Assembly: GCA_014860565.1 (NCBI GenBank)
Contig: JACZJN010000197.1
Span: 25,204-89,203, forward strand
DNA: 64,000 nucleotides
Origin: Bacteroidota bacterium
GTDB lineage: Bacteria > Bacteroidota > Ignavibacteria > SZUA-365
Reading direction: 5' to 3'
Shown here: one piece after another, positions 36,791 to 44,790 of the stretch
Layout: every line of letters starts with the position of its first letter
How positions within the stretch are numbered: the stretch's first letter is position 1
Program-made: the position numbers and the translations under genes
The notes under the pieces: generated by a model
What the model saw: the letters and a program-made list of their open reading frames with translations, nothing else
Told to the model about the DNA's origin: nothing
Databases searched by the model: none

Positions 36791-37609
36791 TCAGCTCCCG
36801 GTAACGATCGGATTCTCTTCGTAGCTGATCCAGTCGCTCCAACTGCCGGCATAGAGACGCGGAATATCGAGTCCCGCGCGCGCGGCGGCGAGCACGTTGA
36901 CGCAGGCCGTCACGCCCGACCCGCAGTAAACAATACTGCGTTCGTCGGCCACGGCGAGCGCATCGGCCATGCGGGCGATACTCACAAAATGCCCGTTCTC
37001 CGCAACCAGGTCCCGCCAGGGCACGTTGATCGCGCCGGGGATATGTCCGGCTTTCACATCGATGGTTTCCTCCTCGCCGGTGAAGCGTTCCGAAGCGCGG
37101 CAGTCGAAGAGGATTTCCGATGCGGTGCGATCGCGGACATCCTCCATCGACGCCAGCATTTCCGATTGCACTTCCGCGGTGAACAGGACGGGTACCGGCG
37201 CGGCCGACTCCCCGCTGACCTCTCCGCCCATGTCCTTCCATGCCGTGAATCCACCGTCCAGCACACGGACGTTCTCTTGTCCGCAATACCGCAGCATCCA
37301 CCACAGCCGCGCGGCGTAACACCCGCCTTCGTCGTCGTATGCGACGACCGCGGTTTTCCCGCGCTCGATGCCGAGGCGGCCGAACAGCGCCTGCATGTCT
37401 TCGACGGTTGGCAGAGGATGCCGTCCGCCATGCTCAGCGAGCGGCGCGGTCAGGTCATCATCGAGAGAGACATAGTTCGCACCAGGAATATGTCCCTCAT
37501 CGAAACGGCGTCGGCCGTCCGCCGGCTGCGCGAGGTCGAAGCGGCAGTCGAAGAGCAGAACGGAAGAAATTTCCTGTGAAAGCTGTTCCGGGGAAATAAG
37601 AACCGACAT
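36791..37609 (-). CDS. sseA: 3-mercaptopyruvate/thiosulfate sulfurtransferase (tandem rhodanese)
   Basis: With the start at 37609 (AGAGG six bases upstream) the protein has 272 residues: an inactive N-terminal rhodanese domain (about 5-130) and an active C-terminal one with Cys229 in the loop CGSGVT. That CGSGVT loop is typical of 3-mercaptopyruvate sulfurtransferases, so the enzyme likely transfers sulfane sulfur from 3-mercaptopyruvate to cyanide or thiols. It has no signal peptide. The upstream frame to 37759 is unlikely to be coding. Confidence 0.92.
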   Translation of the reverse strand: MSVLISPEQLSQEISSVLLFDCRFDLAQPADGRRRFDEGHIPGANYVSLDDDLTAPLAEHGGRHPLPTVEDMQALFGRLGIERGKTAVVAYDDEGGCYAARLWWMLRYCGQENVRVLDGGFTAWKDMGGEVSGESAAPVPVLFTAEVQSEMLASMEDVRDRTASEILFDCRASERFTGEEETIDVKAGHIPGAINVPWRDLVAENGHFVSIARMADALAVADERSIVYCGSGVTACVNVLAAARAGLDIPRLYAGSWSDWISYEENPIVTGS

Positions 37610-37809
37610 GGTCATCCTCTGTTGAAATCGTCCGCACCCGCGCGGGGTTCCATCCAAACACGCGGTTTTTCCAAACATACGGAATTCATCCTCATCGGCG
37701 TGCATGGACGAAATTTTGACCTGGATTGCACTGCGCCGCGGGTAACTATTTCGTAACATAAAGCGTTAAGAAACTAGGAAGTGTGAAGCGAACGGACCCC
37801 TTCTTCACA

Positions 37810-37896
37810 ATGATGGATAGACTCAATACCCTTCCTGAGAAAAAGGCTCAAGTAACGGCACCTCTCGAAAAGTCCCTCGTTTCCCTTCCTTTTTAA
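37810..37896 (+). CDS. Possible 28-residue small ORF directly before a terminator
   Basis: An ATG ATG pair at 37810-37815 opens a 28-codon frame (begins MMDRLNTLPEKKAQ, ends SLPF) whose TAA at 37894-37896 touches the stem of a strong terminator. No ribosome binding site is obvious. The unit could equally be a small non-coding RNA. It lies in the 465-base gap 37610-38074, which holds no other gene that I can see. Confidence 0.3.
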   Translation: MMDRLNTLPEKKAQVTAPLEKSLVSLPF

Positions 37897-37935
37897 AAGA
37901 TCCCGGTTCCCCTCCTCTGACCGGGATCTTTTTTT
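37895..37935 (+). terminator. Strong rho-independent terminator in a gene-free gap
   Basis: AAAAGATCCCGG (37895-37906) pairs with CCGGGATCTTTT (37921-37932), followed by a run of T. No annotated gene precedes it on this strand, which implies a short transcript starting after about 37720. Confidence 0.85.
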
Positions 37936-38074
37936 ATTTCCCGCCTCCCGCTCTCCCTCCCATGCTTGAAAAAGCGCGTCAAATCAGATACCTTCTATCT
38001 TCGATCACCACATTCATTCTCCTGCGGAATTCGATTCCGTCAGTACGATTCGTTGCAGCTCGCAGGCATCCGTC

Positions 38075-40741
38075 ATGACTTCTTTCATCCGACATTCCAT
38101 TTTTTTCCTGGGGCTGCTGCTCCTCTGCGCGGTCCCCGGGTACGGGCAGGTCATCCTCTGGGACAGCACCGGCGTCCCCGTCTGTACGGCTGCCGGCTGG
38201 CAGCGGAATCCGCGCATGGTCACCGACGGTGCGAAGGGAGCGATCATCGTGTGGGAAGACTTGCGTTCGGGTTCCGATGCTGCGATTTACGCTGCGCGCA
38301 TCCGCGAGGATGGGACGATGGTGACGACCACGGACGGACGGGAGCTCGTTCCCCCACAGAGCGGACAGCGTCTCGCCGGCATCGTCAGCGACGGCATGGG
38401 CGGCGCGTATGTCGGCTGGTGGAATCGCGTCGGGAACGACGGCGACGTGTTCGTGCAGCGCATCGACCATACCTGCATGCAGATCTGGCCGGGTGGCGAC
38501 GTGGCCGTCTGCGCCGCCGTGGGCCGGCAGGAATGGGCGGAGATGACCTCCGACGGACAGAACGGGGTGATTCTCACATGGCATGACAAGCGCACTGGGA
38601 GCGACAATGACATTTACGCACAGCGCGTCGATCCCTTCGGCGCCGTGCTGTGGACCGCCGACGGGGTCGCGGTTTCCACCGCCCCGGGCGACCAGAACTA
38701 TCCTCAGCTGGCGACCGACCAGGCGGGAGGCGCCTACGTCGCGTGGATGGACCGGCGAACGGAGGACGATATCTACGCACAGCATGTCCTCGCCGACGGC
38801 ACGCTGGACTGGAAGGAAGATCTGCCGGTCTGCGTCGAAAGCAATCGCCAGGTGGCCCCGAAGGTGATTCCCTACGGCGAAAAATCCGTCGCGTTCTTCT
38901 GGCAGGATTACCGTCTCGGTCCATCGACCTCGGCGCTGTACCTGCAGGTCATCGACGAGAATGGGGATCGTCTGTATCCGGAGGATTACCAGGTCTCGCA
39001 ATCCGACAACGCGCAAAGCGGGATGGCGCTCACCGACGACGGACAGAAGGGCGCGCTCGCGGTATGGACCGACTACCGCAGCGGCGCGGGCGAAGGAGAC
39101 GTGTACATGCGGCGCATCCGCGCTGACGGTATGATCGTCGGTGATTTCGGCAACGCGCTCTGTGATTATGCGAACACGCAGGAGCGTCCGGCGATGATCT
39201 CCGACGGACACGGCGGCGGTTTCGCGGTTTGGCAGGACAAGCGCAACACGTTCGACTACGACCTGTACATGAACCGCATCTCATCGCAGGGCCAGACGAA
39301 TTACCCGGAATGGAACGGACACAGCGGCGTCCTGCTCGCCAGGCACGACAACAACCAGCTCGCACCGCAGGTGATCGCGAGCGGCGTGGGTCACGCGTTG
39401 ATCTGCTGGTACGACGGCCGGACACTGGACGGGCAGGCCGACATTTACGCACAGCGCGTCGCCTGGGCGCCCAGCCTCAGCTTCCCCGATTCTGTCGATT
39501 TCGGCATACTCAAAGTCGGCAAGACCGCGTACGACACCATTCGAGTGTTCAATGATGGCGCGCGTCCGCTGACCATCACCAACATCCGGCGAGCCAGCAA
39601 TCCCGGGACGACGCATCCGCAGGATTTCATTTTCTACCCGACGTTTGCGCTTCCCGCCACACTGCAGCCCGGCGAGGGCGTCGACATCGCGCTGTCATTC
39701 ACACCGGGCGGAACCGGCGATCGGATTTCCGAACTGCGCGTCACCAGCGATGCGCCACAGGATCCGGTGATCATTCCCCTGCACGGACTGGGAACGAATC
39801 CCGAGCTGCGGCTGAAAAGCGTCCACCAGTTCCGTGTCACGAAAGTCGGCGCCGTGAACGAAGAAACCGTGGAAGGAATGATACAGAACACCGGCACCGG
39901 CATGCTCGTCGTGCCCGGTATCGAGATCGACGGCACCGACAGGGAGCGATTCTCGCTCGGCGCGAATCCGCCCTTTCCCCTGCTGATTCCCGAAGGCGAA
40001 TCCTACGCGCTCAAGCTGCGCTTCGCCCCGCTGGGCACGGGTCCAAAGGAAGCCACCATACGTGTCTTCAGCAACGCGGAGGATATGCCGAAGGAAGCCC
40101 GTCTCTCGGGCATCGGCGCGGAGCCCTCGCTGATTACCATCCCCGTCGGCGCGCATTTCGATACCACGATGACGACGCGCAACCGGGAAACGGAGCTGCG
40201 TATCCGCAACACTTCAGGCGTGGAACTGGTGGTGACAGACATTCAGCTTTCGGGCGGCGACGCCGATCAGTTCGAGATCGACGCGACTCTGCCGATGCGC
40301 ATTCCCGGCGAGGGCAGCGAGCCCTTCCTCGTGCGTTTCACTCCGAGCACCGTGGGCATCAAGCGCGCCGACATTCTCATTTTTTCCGACGCACCGACAT
40401 CTCCGAACTCGACGCGCGTCGACGGGACGGCCATACTCCTCGGCGTCGGGGATCCGTCCGTGGGAGGCGATTTCCGCATCGAAGCACTGTATCCGCAGCC
40501 GGTCGTGCAGGACCAGCCGCTGCTGCTCCGGCTCGCGTGTGCGTCGCCATCGCCGGTGCAGATCCGGCTGTACGATGTGCTGGGCAGAATGCGCGGTGAG
40601 CTCTTCGACGGACGTCTCCCGTTCTCGACCTCGACGCTGCAGTTCCCCACCGCATCGCTCGGCCTCGATCCGGGCATATACATGCTGCGCGTAGAGAGCG
40701 GACCGCGGCGCGTCACGCGCATGGTCGTCGTCTCGCGCTGA
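38075..40741 (+). CDS. Large secreted propeller/ASH-domain protein with T9SS sorting domain
   Basis: The 888-residue protein has a signal peptide (MTSFIRHSIFFLGLLLL, cleaved near PGYGQ). A propeller region (about 25-465) is built of repeats of the form DGxGGAxVxWxDxR...DIYAQR. Three ASH/choice-of-anchor-D domains follow (about 470-570, 575-680, 690-785). A Por-type C-terminal domain ends the protein (YPQPVVQDQ, YDVLGRMRG, PGIYMLRVESG). It should be a T9SS surface protein. The propeller closely resembles the partial gene at 62716-64000, so the two are paralogues. Confidence 0.88.
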   Translation: MTSFIRHSIFFLGLLLLCAVPGYGQVILWDSTGVPVCTAAGWQRNPRMVTDGAKGAIIVWEDLRSGSDAAIYAARIREDGTMVTTTDGRELVPPQSGQRLAGIVSDGMGGAYVGWWNRVGNDGDVFVQRIDHTCMQIWPGGDVAVCAAVGRQEWAEMTSDGQNGVILTWHDKRTGSDNDIYAQRVDPFGAVLWTADGVAVSTAPGDQNYPQLATDQAGGAYVAWMDRRTEDDIYAQHVLADGTLDWKEDLPVCVESNRQVAPKVIPYGEKSVAFFWQDYRLGPSTSALYLQVIDENGDRLYPEDYQVSQSDNAQSGMALTDDGQKGALAVWTDYRSGAGEGDVYMRRIRADGMIVGDFGNALCDYANTQERPAMISDGHGGGFAVWQDKRNTFDYDLYMNRISSQGQTNYPEWNGHSGVLLARHDNNQLAPQVIASGVGHALICWYDGRTLDGQADIYAQRVAWAPSLSFPDSVDFGILKVGKTAYDTIRVFNDGARPLTITNIRRASNPGTTHPQDFIFYPTFALPATLQPGEGVDIALSFTPGGTGDRISELRVTSDAPQDPVIIPLHGLGTNPELRLKSVHQFRVTKVGAVNEETVEGMIQNTGTGMLVVPGIEIDGTDRERFSLGANPPFPLLIPEGESYALKLRFAPLGTGPKEATIRVFSNAEDMPKEARLSGIGAEPSLITIPVGAHFDTTMTTRNRETELRIRNTSGVELVVTDIQLSGGDADQFEIDATLPMRIPGEGSEPFLVRFTPSTVGIKRADILIFSDAPTSPNSTRVDGTAILLGVGDPSVGGDFRIEALYPQPVVQDQPLLLRLACASPSPVQIRLYDVLGRMRGELFDGRLPFSTSTLQFPTASLGLDPGIYMLRVESGPRRVTRMVVVSR

Positions 40742-40833
40742 CAAGCAGAGACAACCACCTTCTCCCCACTTCGCTCGACCAGGGGCCGCGCGCCGAATTG
40801 CCGAGGACACCCCGGTGTCGTTGAAAAGCCGGA

Positions 40834-41601
40834 CTATTTCTTCCAGTAGAATCCGCGCTCATGGCGGTCGTGGCGGAAAAGGGCGAGGGCTGCGAAATCA
40901 GGTTCGATGATCTGCAGTTCCGCGTCCCCCGTGGCTCGGAAGAACGCAGCGGGCTCCATACCCGTCGTGTCAGCGAAGCCGCCGACGCCACTCGTGATAT
41001 GCTTCGGCAGCTGCGACGGAAAGCCCCAGTCGCTGATGCCGGCGAGGACGCCGAATTCATAGGCACGGCTGATGGCCAGATTCCGCCACAGGGCGCGTGA
41101 GTAGTCCGGAGTGGACTTCCGTGTCACGGACAATGCGGGAACCAGGACAAGATCCGGCAGCGCCTTCGCCTGGAAGAAAAGGTCGCTGAACCAGAAATCC
41201 GCACAAATCGTCACCAGCACGTTCAGCTCCCCGATACGGAATTCTCCCAGCCGCGTTCCGGCATCCACCCGGCTGCGTTCGTCGGAATAGGGCCTCAGCT
41301 TGTCGAACCAGCCCAGCACCTCTCCTTCCGGCGTAAGCACGGCGCCCGTGTTGCGCTTCGCATTCTCCCCGATTTCATGAAAAGATCCTGCCACCAGGTG
41401 GCAGCCATGCTCCCGCGCCAACGGCGCGACGATGTCCAGGTATTCTGCCTTCGTCTCCACGAAAAACGCATGCTCCGGCAGCAACACGATATCATCGTGC
41501 GACAGCCCTCCCGGCACCCCGTCCAGGATGCGGCGGAAGGTCTCGAGCGAATGCGCGTTGTCGAAGGCGGAGAGTTGGGGTTGAGTGAGAATCAAACGCA
41601 T
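40834..41601 (-). CDS. Carbon-nitrogen hydrolase (nitrilase superfamily)
   Basis: The 255-residue protein has the family's Glu-Lys-Cys triad: Glu43 (LLPEHAF), Lys101 (FDKLRPY) and Cys133 (TICADFW). It is an amidase-like member that hydrolyses carbon-nitrogen bonds; the substrate is unknown. The protein is cytosolic. It follows yjbQ on the same strand after a 62-base gap, which contains five tandem octamers (41612-41651). Confidence 0.88.
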   Translation of the reverse strand: MRLILTQPQLSAFDNAHSLETFRRILDGVPGGLSHDDIVLLPEHAFFVETKAEYLDIVAPLAREHGCHLVAGSFHEIGENAKRNTGAVLTPEGEVLGWFDKLRPYSDERSRVDAGTRLGEFRIGELNVLVTICADFWFSDLFFQAKALPDLVLVPALSVTRKSTPDYSRALWRNLAISRAYEFGVLAGISDWGFPSQLPKHITSGVGGFADTTGMEPAAFFRATGDAELQIIEPDFAALALFRHDRHERGFYWKK

Positions 41602-41611
41602 GCTACATCAT

Positions 41612-41651
41612 CCTTCCATGTTTCCATCATTCCATCTTTCCATTCTTCCAT
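41612..41651 (-). repeat. Five tandem octamers upstream of the nitrilase-family gene
   Basis: Five head-to-tail 8 bp units ending in TTCCAT on the plus strand (ATGGAA at the start of each unit on the minus strand) fill 41612-41651. They end 11 bases before the nitrilase start codon. A similar octamer array precedes the gene at 44791. Confidence 0.75.
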
Positions 41652-41663
41652 GGAGTCATCCTG

Positions 41664-42086
41664 TCATTCTCCCAGCACAGTCACCACGATCCGCCTCGCC
41701 CCACCATGCTCCCGATGTTCGCCGAGGTAGATTCCCTGCCAGGTACCGAGATGGAATCGTCCGTCACGGACGGGAACGAGCACACCGCTGCCGAGCAGGG
41801 AGGCTTTCAGATGTGCGGGCATGTCGTCCGGCCCCTCGCTTGTATGGCGGTAGTAGGAGGCGTTCTCCGGCACGACACGGTCGAACCAGCGTTCGAAGTC
41901 CCCTCGCACCGTGGGATCCGCGTTCTCGTTAAGCGTCAGCGACGCGGAGGTGTGGAGGATATGGATGTGCGCGAGTCCGGTGTGCACATTCCGCAGCTCC
42001 GGCAGCTGTTCGAGTATCTCGCCGGTCACGAGATGGAAGCCCCGCGCGCGGGGACGGAGGGTGATGGTTTTCTGGAGGATAGTCAT
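41664..42086 (-). CDS. yjbQ: YjbQ/UPF0047 family protein (secondary thiamine-phosphate synthase type)
   Basis: The 140-residue product matches the YjbQ family throughout: [19 protein letters not shown] (about 45-63), [18 protein letters not shown] and the C-terminal [13 protein letters not shown]. The family can show weak thiamine-phosphate synthase activity, but its physiological role is unsettled. Its ATG overlaps the stop of the RelE-like toxin gene as ATGA, and it has no ribosome binding site of its own, so its translation is probably coupled to the toxin-antitoxin operon. Confidence 0.92.
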   Translation of the reverse strand: MTILQKTITLRPRARGFHLVTGEILEQLPELRNVHTGLAHIHILHTSASLTLNENADPTVRGDFERWFDRVVPENASYYRHTSEGPDDMPAHLKASLLGSGVLVPVRDGRFHLGTWQGIYLGEHREHGGARRIVVTVLGE

Positions 42087-42340
42087 CGATTGGATTCCCT
42101 GCGATGTGCAACCTTGACGACGGTAATGATCAATCCTTTGTCGAGGACTTCGTAGAGAACACGATACCGGCCTTGGCGCAGGCGGTATTGCTCACGGTCC
42201 GTCAGCTTCTCCGCTTGCTGGGGACGAGGGTCCGTGCGCAGGCTGTCAACGGCCTTCAGGATCATTTGCACGTCCCTGGCCGGGAGTCCGCGCAGGTCTT
42301 TCGCGACGGACTTCCGGAACACGATCTCATAGTGCGCCAT
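42083..42340 (-). CDS. RelE/ParE-superfamily toxin
   Basis: The 85-residue basic protein has the RelE fold signature: [17 protein letters not shown] at the start, then [21 protein letters not shown] and the closing [14 protein letters not shown]. RelE toxins cleave mRNA on the ribosome; the C-terminal Arg/His residues fit this. It overlaps its antitoxin gene by 14 bases and the downstream yjbQ by 4, so all three are co-translated. Confidence 0.9.
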   Translation of the reverse strand: MAHYEIVFRKSVAKDLRGLPARDVQMILKAVDSLRTDPRPQQAEKLTDREQYRLRQGRYRVLYEVLDKGLIITVVKVAHRRESNR

Positions 42341-42551
42341 GCTTCTTCAAATCCTTGAGCAGGGCTTCGTAGCTCAGCCTCGGTTCCGCGGCCCGTTCCT
42401 CGAAAGCCCGGATATCCTCCTCGTCCTCACGCAGCAGTTGCCGCACCGCCTGGTTGATCAGTTCCGAGACGCTGGTCTCCGTTTCCATCGATTTTACCCG
42501 CAGCGCCCTGTGCAGCGCAGGATCAAGATAAATCGTCGTCCGCTTGTTCAT
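42327..42551 (-). CDS. Ribbon-helix-helix antitoxin
   Basis: The 74-residue protein begins with an RHH DNA-binding segment (TTIYLDPALHRALRVKSMETETSVSELINQAVRQLL, residues 5-40). An acidic C-terminal tail (about 41-74) likely wraps the toxin. It is the first gene of the operon and presumably represses it together with RelE through the inverted repeat at 42567-42600. Confidence 0.9.
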   Translation of the reverse strand: MNKRTTIYLDPALHRALRVKSMETETSVSELINQAVRQLLREDEEDIRAFEERAAEPRLSYEALLKDLKKHGAL

Positions 42552-42566
42552 TCCTGCTCCGATATC

Positions 42567-42608
42567 GTAACGTTATGACATAATAACATTATAACATTAC
42601 AACGTCAA
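42567..42608 (-). promoter_or_regulatory. Toxin-antitoxin promoter with overlapping operator
   Basis: On the minus strand TTGACG (42608-42603), exactly 17 bases, then TATTAT (42585-42580). An inverted repeat covers it: GTAACGTTATGAC (42567-42579) and ATTATAACATTAC (42588-42600), matching at 10 of 13 positions. This is the layout expected of an autoregulated TA operon. Confidence 0.75.
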
Positions 42609-42669
42609 GATGAAACACCCGCCTTCATCGAGCTGAATCCGATGCGTCATGAAAACGCTCATCCACGAA

Positions 42670-42700
42670 AATCCGTTCAATCCGTGTTCACCCGTGTTCC
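42670..42700. repeat. AATCCGTGT-type short repeat, left copy
   Basis: Imperfect repetitions of a TCCGTGTTC-like unit lie in the gap between the toxin-antitoxin operon and pruA. An inverted relative lies past the pruA stop at 44520-44547. The rest of 42609-42831 shows no gene. Confidence 0.5.
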
Positions 42701-42843
42701 TGCATTTTTATGTTCGACCCAGGATGCGTAATTTTGGAGTCGGCGGTATGCTGTTTACTCCACCACGGGGAATTGACATATCAGAGGGGCTCAACACTGC
42801 TTTCGAGCATACATCCCGATACACGAATCGCAGGAGATTTTTC

Positions 42844-44475
42844 ATGTCCAACGCATATTTCAAGGTACCGGCGCCGATCAACGAGCCGATCAAAGCATAT
42901 GCACCCGGAAGTCCGGAAAAGGCCGAACTCAAGGCCAAAATCGCCGAACTCAAGGCAATGGAAATCGAAGTGCCGCTCATTATCGGCGGCGAGGAAATCC
43001 GCACCGGCGACACCGCCGAGATGCGCATTCCGCATGATCACGGCCACAAGCTGGGCGTGTATCATCGCGCCTCCGAAAAAGAAGTGAACATGGCCATCGC
43101 GGCCTCGCTCGAAGCGCAGAAGGAATGGGCGGTGATGCCCTGGGAGCAGCGCGCGGCGATCTTCCTCAAGGCGGCGGATCTGCTCGCGGGTCCCTGGCGT
43201 GCCACCATCAACGCCGCGACCATGCTCGGACAGTCGAAGACCGCGTTCCAGGCGGAAATCGACTCTGCCTGCGAACTGATCGACTTCTGGCGCTTCAACG
43301 TGCATTACATGACCGAGCTGATGAAGGACCAGCCCTACTCGCCCGCGGGAATGTGGAACCGCGTGGAATACCGTCCGCTTGAAGGCTTCGTCTTCGCCGT
43401 CACGCCGTTCAACTTCACGTCCATCGCGGGCAACCTTCCGACCGCGCCCGCCATGGTCGGCGGCGTAGCGCTGTGGAAGCCGGCCTCGAGCGCAGTGTAC
43501 TCAGCGTACTTCCTCATGCAGCTGCTGATCGAGGCGGGACTCCCGAAGGGCGTGGTGAACTTCATTCCGGGATCCGGCGCCAAGGTCGGCAATCCCGTCA
43601 TGGCCAGCGAGCATCTCGCGGGCATTCACTTCACCGGTTCCACCGCGGTCTTCCAGGACATGTGGAAAACCGTGAGCGAGAATATCGCGAAGTACCATGC
43701 CTATCCGCGCATCGTGGGCGAGACGGGCGGGAAGGACTTCATCTTCGCGCATAACAGTTCGGACGTCGACGCGCTGGCGATCGCCGCGCTGCGTGGCGCC
43801 TTCGAATACCAGGGACAGAAATGTTCCGCCGCCTCGCGCATGTACATTCCGCAATCCATCTGGCCCGCCTTCAAGGCGAAATACACCGCCGAGGTCGCGA
43901 AGATCAAGATGGGCGACCCCGAGAACTTTACGAACTTCATGAGCGCCGTCATCGACAAGGGCGCGTTCACGACCATCACTTCGTACATCGATCACGCAAA
44001 GGCAGCTGACGATGCAGAGATCATCACCGGCGGCGGATACGACGCATCGAAGGGATACTTCATCGAACCGACCACCATCGTGACGACCAACCCGCGTTTC
44101 AAGAGCATGGAAGAGGAGATCTTCGGTCCGGTGCTGACGATTTACGTGTACGAGGATGAGAAATTCGACGAAGCGCTGGACCTCTGCGACACGACGTCGA
44201 TGTACGCCCTCACCGGCGCCATCTTCGGACAGGACCGCTACGCACTGACGAAGATGTCCGACCGCCTTCGCAACGCCGCGGGCAATTTCTACCTCAACGA
44301 CAAGCCCACGGGCGCCGTGGTCGGACAGCAGCCGTTCGGCGGCGGTCGCGCCTCGGGCACCAACGACAAGGCCGGTTCGGCGATGAACCTGCTGCGCTGG
44401 ATGTCCGTCCGCACGCTGAAGGAGACCTTCGCGCCGCCGAAAGCGTGGGAGTATCCGTTCATGGGAGAAGAGTAA
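42844..44475 (+). CDS. pruA: L-glutamate gamma-semialdehyde (delta-1-pyrroline-5-carboxylate) dehydrogenase
   Basis: AGGAG at 42832-42836 sits seven bases before the ATG at 42844, giving a 543-residue protein, the length of the single-function P5CDH family (TIGR01236 type, like mitochondrial ALDH4A1). Catalytic Cys327 lies in YQGQKCSAASR, the active-site Glu293 in GETGGKDF and Asn190 in TPFNF. It oxidises glutamate semialdehyde to glutamate with NAD, the second step of proline catabolism. The frame upstream of this start is not coding. A strong terminator follows; no proline dehydrogenase is seen nearby. Confidence 0.95.
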   Translation: MSNAYFKVPAPINEPIKAYAPGSPEKAELKAKIAELKAMEIEVPLIIGGEEIRTGDTAEMRIPHDHGHKLGVYHRASEKEVNMAIAASLEAQKEWAVMPWEQRAAIFLKAADLLAGPWRATINAATMLGQSKTAFQAEIDSACELIDFWRFNVHYMTELMKDQPYSPAGMWNRVEYRPLEGFVFAVTPFNFTSIAGNLPTAPAMVGGVALWKPASSAVYSAYFLMQLLIEAGLPKGVVNFIPGSGAKVGNPVMASEHLAGIHFTGSTAVFQDMWKTVSENIAKYHAYPRIVGETGGKDFIFAHNSSDVDALAIAALRGAFEYQGQKCSAASRMYIPQSIWPAFKAKYTAEVAKIKMGDPENFTNFMSAVIDKGAFTTITSYIDHAKAADDAEIITGGGYDASKGYFIEPTTIVTTNPRFKSMEEEIFGPVLTIYVYEDEKFDEALDLCDTTSMYALTGAIFGQDRYALTKMSDRLRNAAGNFYLNDKPTGAVVGQQPFGGGRASGTNDKAGSAMNLLRWMSVRTLKETFAPPKAWEYPFMGEE

Positions 44476-44519
44476 CCCCCCGCCTTCGTGCCGCTTCACG
44501 GCACTTCAGCGCGGCCGGC

Positions 44520-44547
44520 GGATTACACGGATGACACAGATTGGATT
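44520..44547. repeat. AATCCGTGT-type short repeat, right copy (inverted)
   Basis: Read on the minus strand it contains AATCTGTGTCATCCGTGTA, the same unit as the copy at 42670-42700 but in opposite orientation, so the pair flanks pruA. Confidence 0.5.
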
Positions 44548-44553
44548 ATTCAA

Positions 44554-44583
44554 GGCGGGTCTATTCCAGACCCGCCTTTTTTT
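44554..44583 (+). terminator. Terminator of pruA
   Basis: GGCGGGTCT (44554-44562) pairs with AGACCCGCC (44568-44576) across a five-base loop, followed by seven T. Confidence 0.9.
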
Positions 44584-44740
44584 GTTGATGTTTCGGGAAT
44601 TCTTCCTCACCTCCGGTGTCATGAATACGAATGGCGACACGATTCTGTGTAACATCGGGGAGGTTCATCTGTTATATTCAAATAAGCCGGCAGCCACGGC
44701 GCGCTGGAGCGCGCCACTCCCGGACACATTCGCATTCAGC

Positions 44741-44780
44741 CATCTTGTCATCTTGCTATTTTGCCATCTTGCCATCCTCC
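44741..44780 (+). repeat. Five tandem octamers abutting a ribosome binding site
   Basis: CATCTTGT, CATCTTGC, TATTTTGC, CATCTTGC and CATCCTCC follow each other without gaps and end at the CGGAGG that starts the ribosome binding site of the next gene (44781-44786). Confidence 0.75.
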
Positions 44781-44790
44781 CGGAGGAACC

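Larger units (their letters stand above)
44476..44790. other. 315-base gap with terminator, hairpin and octamer repeats
   Basis: No gene is visible. The stretch holds the inverted AATCCGTGT-type repeat (44520-44547), the pruA terminator, a GGCGCGCT-GG-AGCGCGCC palindrome (44698-44715) and five octamers that run into the ribosome binding site of the next gene. Confidence 0.7.

Noticed and set aside
42649-42843. N-terminal extension of the P5C dehydrogenase
   Set aside because: The ATG at 42844 has a good AGGAG site and matches the family N-terminus; the upstream frame contains repeat-like sequence.
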